From positions 1 to 64,000 of the forward strand of contig JAISPL010000025.1 of NCBI GenBank assembly GCA_031274925.1: DNA of 64,000 nucleotides. Direction: 5' to 3'. Under the pieces are notes generated by a model. The model was not told the origin of the DNA and ran no database searches. It was given only the letters and a program-made list of their open reading frames with translations. This document shows positions 60,167 through 64,000 of the stretch, piece by piece; the stretch's first letter is position 1, and every line of letters begins with the position of its first letter. A program made the translations under genes and the position numbers. The stretch is from Syntrophobacterales bacterium (GTDB lineage Bacteria > Desulfobacterota > Syntrophorhabdia > Syntrophorhabdales > Syntrophorhabdaceae).

Positions 60167-60437
60167 AAAAATAATAGAGATTATAAATGCCTCCCTTGCG
60201 GAGGAGTTTGAGTTGGATTCGGATAAGATGGTCCCAGAGGCCGTTCTCTACGATGACCTCGGACTTGACAGTCTCGACAAAGTTGACACGGTCATCGTAC
60301 TGGAAAACACCTTCAAGATCAAAATACGCGAGCAGGAGGCTATTCGGGAGATAAAGACCCTTGGCGACATACATCGGTTTGTGATTAATAAAATCATGAA
60401 TTTGAGTAATCCTCAAGACGCAGAAACCAGGAACTGA
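60156..60437 (+). CDS. acyl carrier protein
   Basis: 93 residues. The phosphopantetheine serine is S39 in D-L-G-L-D-S-L-D, flanked by acidic helices, with V-D-T-V-I-V-L-E-N-T-F as helix II. It carries the acyl intermediates of the two ketosynthases, ketoreductase and dehydratase. ATG 60156 follows GAGGAGGT by six bases; the ATG at 60150 is too close to it. It overlaps the second ketosynthase gene by 11 bases. Confidence 0.9.
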   Translation: MTDEKIIEIINASLAEEFELDSDKMVPEAVLYDDLGLDSLDKVDTVIVLENTFKIKIREQEAIREIKTLGDIHRFVINKIMNLSNPQDAETRN

Positions 60438-60441
60438 GTGT

Positions 60442-61221
60442 ATGGACCGTGGGATGGCGAGACTGGGATTTTTTTCTATTCTCTATTCAATCCCTATGAA
60501 CATCATTGTCTACCCGATGATAGTTCTTTGGACACTCCTCGGAATACTGATGCTCCCTGTTTTTTTTGGTATCTGGAAAGTTATTGCGGATTGGGATAAC
60601 AGTCGTATCATGCAGTTTTTTATCTGGATTTACGGAAAGGGTTGGGTAGCCATAATGCTGCCTTTTGTGAGGTTCAGCAGGACTGGCTTCACAAGAGACC
60701 TGATCGGATCTTCCTATGTTATGGTAATAAACCATCTTTCATTCTTCGATTTTTACTGCATGGGTTATCTTCCGTTCCGTCGCATTGCAGCGGCGGTTCG
60801 TTCGTGGCCTTTCAGGATGCCATGGTATGCACCATTTATGCGTCTTGCCGGATATCTTGATGTTGAATCTTTGGGACCGGTGGGGTCAGTTTCAGTGGGC
60901 GCGGACATTCTCTCGAAGGGGGGATCCGTCCTTTTCTACCCGGAGGGGCACAGAAGCAAGGATGGAACGCTCCAGCGCTTTTTCTCTGGGGCATTCAAAC
61001 TCTCCGTGGAAACAGGGGCTAAAATTCTGCCTCTTTGTCTCACTGGAACTGATGTTCTTCTTCCGCCGGGACGGTGGTGGATGCTGCCGGCGAGAGTGTG
61101 CCTTGTCGCACTTCCCCCGATAGACCCCGGGAACTTCGCCGGACCTCTCGCCCATATAGAGATGAGAAAGTATACAAGGGCAGTGATGACTGAAGCCGTT
61201 CAAGGTATGAGACAATGGTGA
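60442..61221 (+). CDS. lysophospholipid-type acyltransferase (PlsC family)
   Basis: 259 residues. Two N-terminal membrane helices (about 18-45) are followed by the H-x4-D motif N-H-L-S-F-F-D (H98, D103) and the glycerophosphate site F-Y-P-E-G-H-R (E168). In aryl-polyene clusters a PlsC-like enzyme transfers the polyene to a lipid acceptor. Its place between ACP and dehydratase genes, four bases after ACP and overlapping the next gene by seven, fits that. Confidence 0.8.
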   Translation: MDRGMARLGFFSILYSIPMNIIVYPMIVLWTLLGILMLPVFFGIWKVIADWDNSRIMQFFIWIYGKGWVAIMLPFVRFSRTGFTRDLIGSSYVMVINHLSFFDFYCMGYLPFRRIAAAVRSWPFRMPWYAPFMRLAGYLDVESLGPVGSVSVGADILSKGGSVLFYPEGHRSKDGTLQRFFSGAFKLSVETGAKILPLCLTGTDVLLPPGRWWMLPARVCLVALPPIDPGNFAGPLAHIEMRKYTRAVMTEAVQGMRQW

Positions 61222-61655
61222 GCGAATTTCCCAGCCTTCCCATGGCGGCAGAGAAACTGATCCCTCAAAGGCCGCCAATGGGCGCAGTTGACCGGCTAAG
61301 CGAGTATCACGGATGTCAGGGCGTTGTGGAAGCGCATATAGACCGGGACAGTCTTTTCCTCAGAGATGATGGCTCGGTTGAACCAATGGCGCTGGTTGAG
61401 ATAGTCGCCCAATCCTTCGCGGCAGTCAAGGGTTATGAGAATCTCGTACAGGGGAAGTCCGTGGGGAAGGGCTATTTGACAGAGGTTAAGCGGTTCGAAT
61501 TTTACGGAGCCATTCGAGGAGGAGACGAACTATCGGTCGTCATTAACAAATTTGGAGAAACGGACGAATTTACTCTGGCTGAGGGCAAGATAATCTGTCG
61601 CGGCGAGGTGATGGCTTCCGGAAATCTCATGGTATGGGTTCCAAAGGAGGGGTAG
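61215..61655 (+). CDS. hot-dog 3-hydroxyacyl-ACP dehydratase-like protein (ApeP/FabZ type)
   Basis: 146 residues. The sequence follows the FabZ/ApeP pattern: an N-terminal I-P-Q-R-P-P-M-G-A-V-D-R-L, then the helix M-A-L-V-E-I-V-A-Q-S-F-A-A with the expected acid E62. But the catalytic histidine of the usual P-H-R-x-P-M is Gln (Q18). It is therefore either a variant dehydratase or a binding or isomerase protein. The family dehydrates 3-hydroxyacyl-ACP during polyene formation. It overlaps the acyltransferase gene by seven bases. Confidence 0.72.
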   Translation: MVSEFPSLPMAAEKLIPQRPPMGAVDRLSEYHGCQGVVEAHIDRDSLFLRDDGSVEPMALVEIVAQSFAAVKGYENLVQGKSVGKGYLTEVKRFEFYGAIRGGDELSVVINKFGETDEFTLAEGKIICRGEVMASGNLMVWVPKEG

Positions 61656-62317
61656 TGATTCGTAATGCGTATCTTAGAGTCTTGTCCTTTATTTTTCTAT
61701 CTTTTTTGTGCGCGGGTCTTTGTCTTGCGGCGGAAGCAATGGATGAGCAGCGGCCTAAGGATACCAGGTCTGCAGTCTTTGAACGTATCGCCGCTCAGGC
61801 GGCTGCTCTGGAGACGATCTCGAGTGATTTTATCCAAGAGCAGCATGTGTCCATGTTAAAAGAGTCTATTGTCTCCAGTGGGAGATTTGCCTACGAAAGA
61901 CCTGACCGTATTTACTGGGAGGTCATCAAGCCGTCGCCTTCCGGGTTTGCGGTCATGGGGGATAAAGCCAGGCGATGGGAGGGAGACCTCGGTAAATCAG
62001 AGATGTTTGATGTACAAAAGGTGCCTGTGGTCAGAGCGATCGTAGAACAGGTTTTTGCTTGGGCCCGTGCCGATTTCCAGTGGCTGGAAAAGAGGTACAG
62101 GATCGTGGTGACCGAGAGGGATCAAACATCCCTGAAGCTGTTCCCTCTTTCCTCTCAGGAGAAGAAATTTATCTCCCATCTGAATATCGTCTTCTCGGGT
62201 GATTGGTCCCATGTGGCCGCAGTGGACATTCATGATAAGAGTGGAGATCATATACTTATCACTTTTTCCCGCACATCCTTGAACGAACCGCTCCATAAGG
62301 ACCTTTTCCCGCGATAA
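61655..62317 (+). CDS. LolA-like outer-membrane lipoprotein carrier protein
   Basis: 220 residues. A signal peptide (residues 1-29, ending L-A-A-E-A) precedes the LolA-like fold: S-D-F-I-Q-E-Q-H-V near 57, G-R-F-A-Y-E-R-P-D-R-I-Y-W-E-V near 78 and G-D-W-S-H-V-A-A near 193. In aryl-polyene clusters such a protein (ApeK-like) may carry the lipidated polyene across the periplasm. GTG 61655 follows AAAGGAGGGG; the upstream ATG at 61634 would overlap the dehydratase gene. It overlaps the exporter gene by one base. Confidence 0.78.
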   Translation: MIRNAYLRVLSFIFLSFLCAGLCLAAEAMDEQRPKDTRSAVFERIAAQAAALETISSDFIQEQHVSMLKESIVSSGRFAYERPDRIYWEVIKPSPSGFAVMGDKARRWEGDLGKSEMFDVQKVPVVRAIVEQVFAWARADFQWLEKRYRIVVTERDQTSLKLFPLSSQEKKFISHLNIVFSGDWSHVAAVDIHDKSGDHILITFSRTSLNEPLHKDLFPR

Positions 62318-64000
62318 TGAGCCTGTTTTATACCATATTTTCAAGGGCTTTCGAATTTTTTTCCCGGCGAAAGATAATTCTGTACGCCATGATTGTTGCA
62401 GTCATGGGTTTGAGTGCGGTGGCCATGAGAGGTATTCGGCTCAGCGAAGACATAAAGCCGATGCTGCCGGAGGGCAGCTCGGATGCGGCAATAGATTTTA
62501 GGCTCCTGCAGCAGACCCCTTTTCTGCAGAAAGTTGTGATAAACCTGAAAGCTGGCCCTGAAATTGACCGGGACGGACTTGTCGAGGCAGCAGACCGGCT
62601 GGCCAAGGCATTAGGAGAGCCTTTTTATGACCGGGTAGTTGCCGGTCCGGACCTGGAGGATCCGGAGGAACTTTTTACTTGGTTTCTTAAAGCGAGTCCT
62701 TCGCTCATGACGGAATCGGATATGACGAGAATCGGAGAGTTCCTCAATCAAGAGACTGTTTCGTTGAAGCTCCAAGATGTGCGGGCCAAACTCCAATCCT
62801 CGGAAGGATGGATCATGAAGCCTCTGCTTCGTGGAGACCCGCTCGGGTTTTATATGATTGTTCTTGAGAAAATCAAATTCATGAACATGTTTAAAGGTAT
62901 GACTCTAAAAGAGAACCATTTTATAAGCGCCGATGGGAAAAATACGCTTCTGATTGGGAAAACTTCCATCAAGTTTACGGACGCTGTAGGGTCAAAAGAT
63001 CTTATTACCTACACCAAACGGATCATCAATGCCAATACCCCATCCGGTATTGCGGTCTCCTTTTTAAGTGGACATGCCTATACAACCGCGAATGCGGAGA
63101 CCATAAAAGAAGACCTCTATGTAATATTGTCCTGCGCGTCCGTTACAATTCTCTGCCTTCTCTTTCTTTTTATGCGGAATTGGAGGGCGGTTTTCGTATT
63201 TCTCGTGCCCACATCAGTGGTATATATAGCAACTGCCGGCATCCTTTCCATTTATGGCAGCATTTCTGCCGTAACGATTGCCTTTGGCTCTGTACTTATG
63301 GGCATAGCTGATGACTACCCCATTTTTACCTATCTATCCCTAAGAGACATGGGTGCATACGGGGGAACGGATGTGGCGCGCATATCGCGCCCGGTGTTGT
63401 TTAGCGGGATAACTACAATGGCGACTTTCAGCGCTCTTTTCTTTTCCGAGCTTCCAGGACAAAGACAGATTGCGATGTTCTCAATCATCGGTATTACAGC
63501 CTCCTTGATCTTCTCCCTTATTATCCTGCCTCACTTTATCAGAGGATTGCCGCCTACGGGAGAGTATGCCGTTAGGCACGTGCCAATCAAGGGAGCCGCA
63601 TACCGGACCGCTGTGGTCACCGTATGGGTACTCCTTATAGCGGCCTGCCTCATATGTGCAAGCCGGCTTAAGTTTAACGGCGATATGCGGGCCATAACCA
63701 TGGTCCCTGCAGCAATAACCGCTATGGAAGAGGAATTGAAACAGACATGGGGAGATTTTCGCGGAATGGCGATGGTCTTCACGGAAGGAATGGGTATGGA
63801 GTCGGCTCTTGAGAATAATGACCGGTTGTTCTCCTACCTCAAGAGAAGAGTTCCTCGTGACGAATTTCTGAGCATTGCTCCTTTGCTGCCGTCTGCGCAT
63901 ACCCAGGAGGCTAACCGACTGCGCTGGGAGACCAAGTGGTCAAATCAAAACAGAAACATAGTGAAAAGGCTGCTCGACATGGAGGGCGATAAGGAAGGTT
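62317..64000 (+). CDS. MMPL-family RND exporter (partial, cut by window end)
   Basis: The first 561 codons are seen; the stop lies beyond 64000. The N-terminal membrane helix is near 20-38, then a periplasmic loop (about 50-265). A membrane block starts at about 268 with L-Y-V-I-L-S-C-A-S-V-T-I-L, and V-L-M-G-I-A-D-D-Y-P near 325 carries an acid pair. The next loop begins near 460. This is the MMPL/COG4258 type found in aryl-polyene clusters as the proposed exporter (ApeM-like). It starts inside the LolA-like stop codon, so it belongs to the operon; further genes probably follow. Confidence 0.85.
   Translation, partial: MSLFYTIFSRAFEFFSRRKIILYAMIVAVMGLSAVAMRGIRLSEDIKPMLPEGSSDAAIDFRLLQQTPFLQKVVINLKAGPEIDRDGLVEAADRLAKALGEPFYDRVVAGPDLEDPEELFTWFLKASPSLMTESDMTRIGEFLNQETVSLKLQDVRAKLQSSEGWIMKPLLRGDPLGFYMIVLEKIKFMNMFKGMTLKENHFISADGKNTLLIGKTSIKFTDAVGSKDLITYTKRIINANTPSGIAVSFLSGHAYTTANAETIKEDLYVILSCASVTILCLLFLFMRNWRAVFVFLVPTSVVYIATAGILSIYGSISAVTIAFGSVLMGIADDYPIFTYLSLRDMGAYGGTDVARISRPVLFSGITTMATFSALFFSELPGQRQIAMFSIIGITASLIFSLIILPHFIRGLPPTGEYAVRHVPIKGAAYRTAVVTVWVLLIAACLICASRLKFNGDMRAITMVPAAITAMEEELKQTWGDFRGMAMVFTEGMGMESALENNDRLFSYLKRRVPRDEFLSIAPLLPSAHTQEANRLRWETKWSNQNRNIVKRLLDMEGDKEG

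Noticed and set aside
1-64000. CRISPR array
   Set aside because: No set of regularly spaced identical repeats was seen in any intergenic stretch.

Overview
The window reads as a chromosomal segment of a Gram-negative anaerobe-like bacterium, most plausibly a deltaproteobacterium or relative (Desulfobacterota, for example the Syntrophorhabdus/Syntrophus kind). This is an inference. It rests on outer-membrane machinery (RND pumps with a NodT-type outer-membrane factor, LPS-type glycosyltransferases, LolA and MMPL proteins), a respiratory-type PyrK/PyrD pair, a PurL with a fused PurS-like N-terminus, and many Fe-S and radical-SAM proteins. No rRNA is present to fix the taxonomy.

Layout. 1-1688 is decayed DNA: a frameshifted HEAT-repeat gene, a degenerate large serine recombinase tail and one copy of a dispersed repeat. 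1689-2962 holds a flavodoxin-fold reductase overlapped by a TtcA-type tRNA thiolase. 3355-12398 is a complete MdtABC-type tripartite efflux operon (adaptor, two RND pumps, outer-membrane lipoprotein). 12714-17051 mixes a thioesterase, a DUF3617 protein and a GapN-like aldehyde dehydrogenase with two pseudogenes. 17052-20801 is a TIM-barrel epimerase followed directly by purL. 21295-28267 (minus) has a secreted subtilase, a nitroreductase, a cupin and a very large GH13 protein. 28657-32477 (minus) is thiDN-thiC-xseA; divergent from it is mobA/rimI fusion-pyrK-pyrD-recJ (32588-36957). A DPE2-like malQ follows, then an LPS-core cluster (40630-45721) ending in a tandem kinase-fold protein and a tRNA-Ser.

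45928-49747 is an AT-rich accessory island. It contains a consensus-promoter/terminator unit of unknown product (46291-46643), a gene for a 128-residue protein with eight cysteines, a GC-rich hairpin and a radical SAM/SPASM peptide-maturase-like gene. A pair of related ~77-bp repeats brackets it. This is the best candidate for an undescribed RiPP system.

After RNase R, a DUF493 protein and a broken BamE-like lipoprotein gene, 54519-64000 carries a tightly overlapping cluster: ketoreductase, polysaccharide deacetylase, ketosynthase, phytoene-desaturase-like FAD enzyme, second ketosynthase, ACP, acyltransferase, hot-dog dehydratase, LolA-like carrier and MMPL exporter (cut by the window end). 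The gene set matches the logic of aryl-polyene/flexirubin pathways, in which a type II fatty-acid-like assembly line makes a polyene that is attached to a lipid and moved to the outer membrane. It has unusual additions (deacetylase, desaturase) and a dehydratase lacking the usual histidine.
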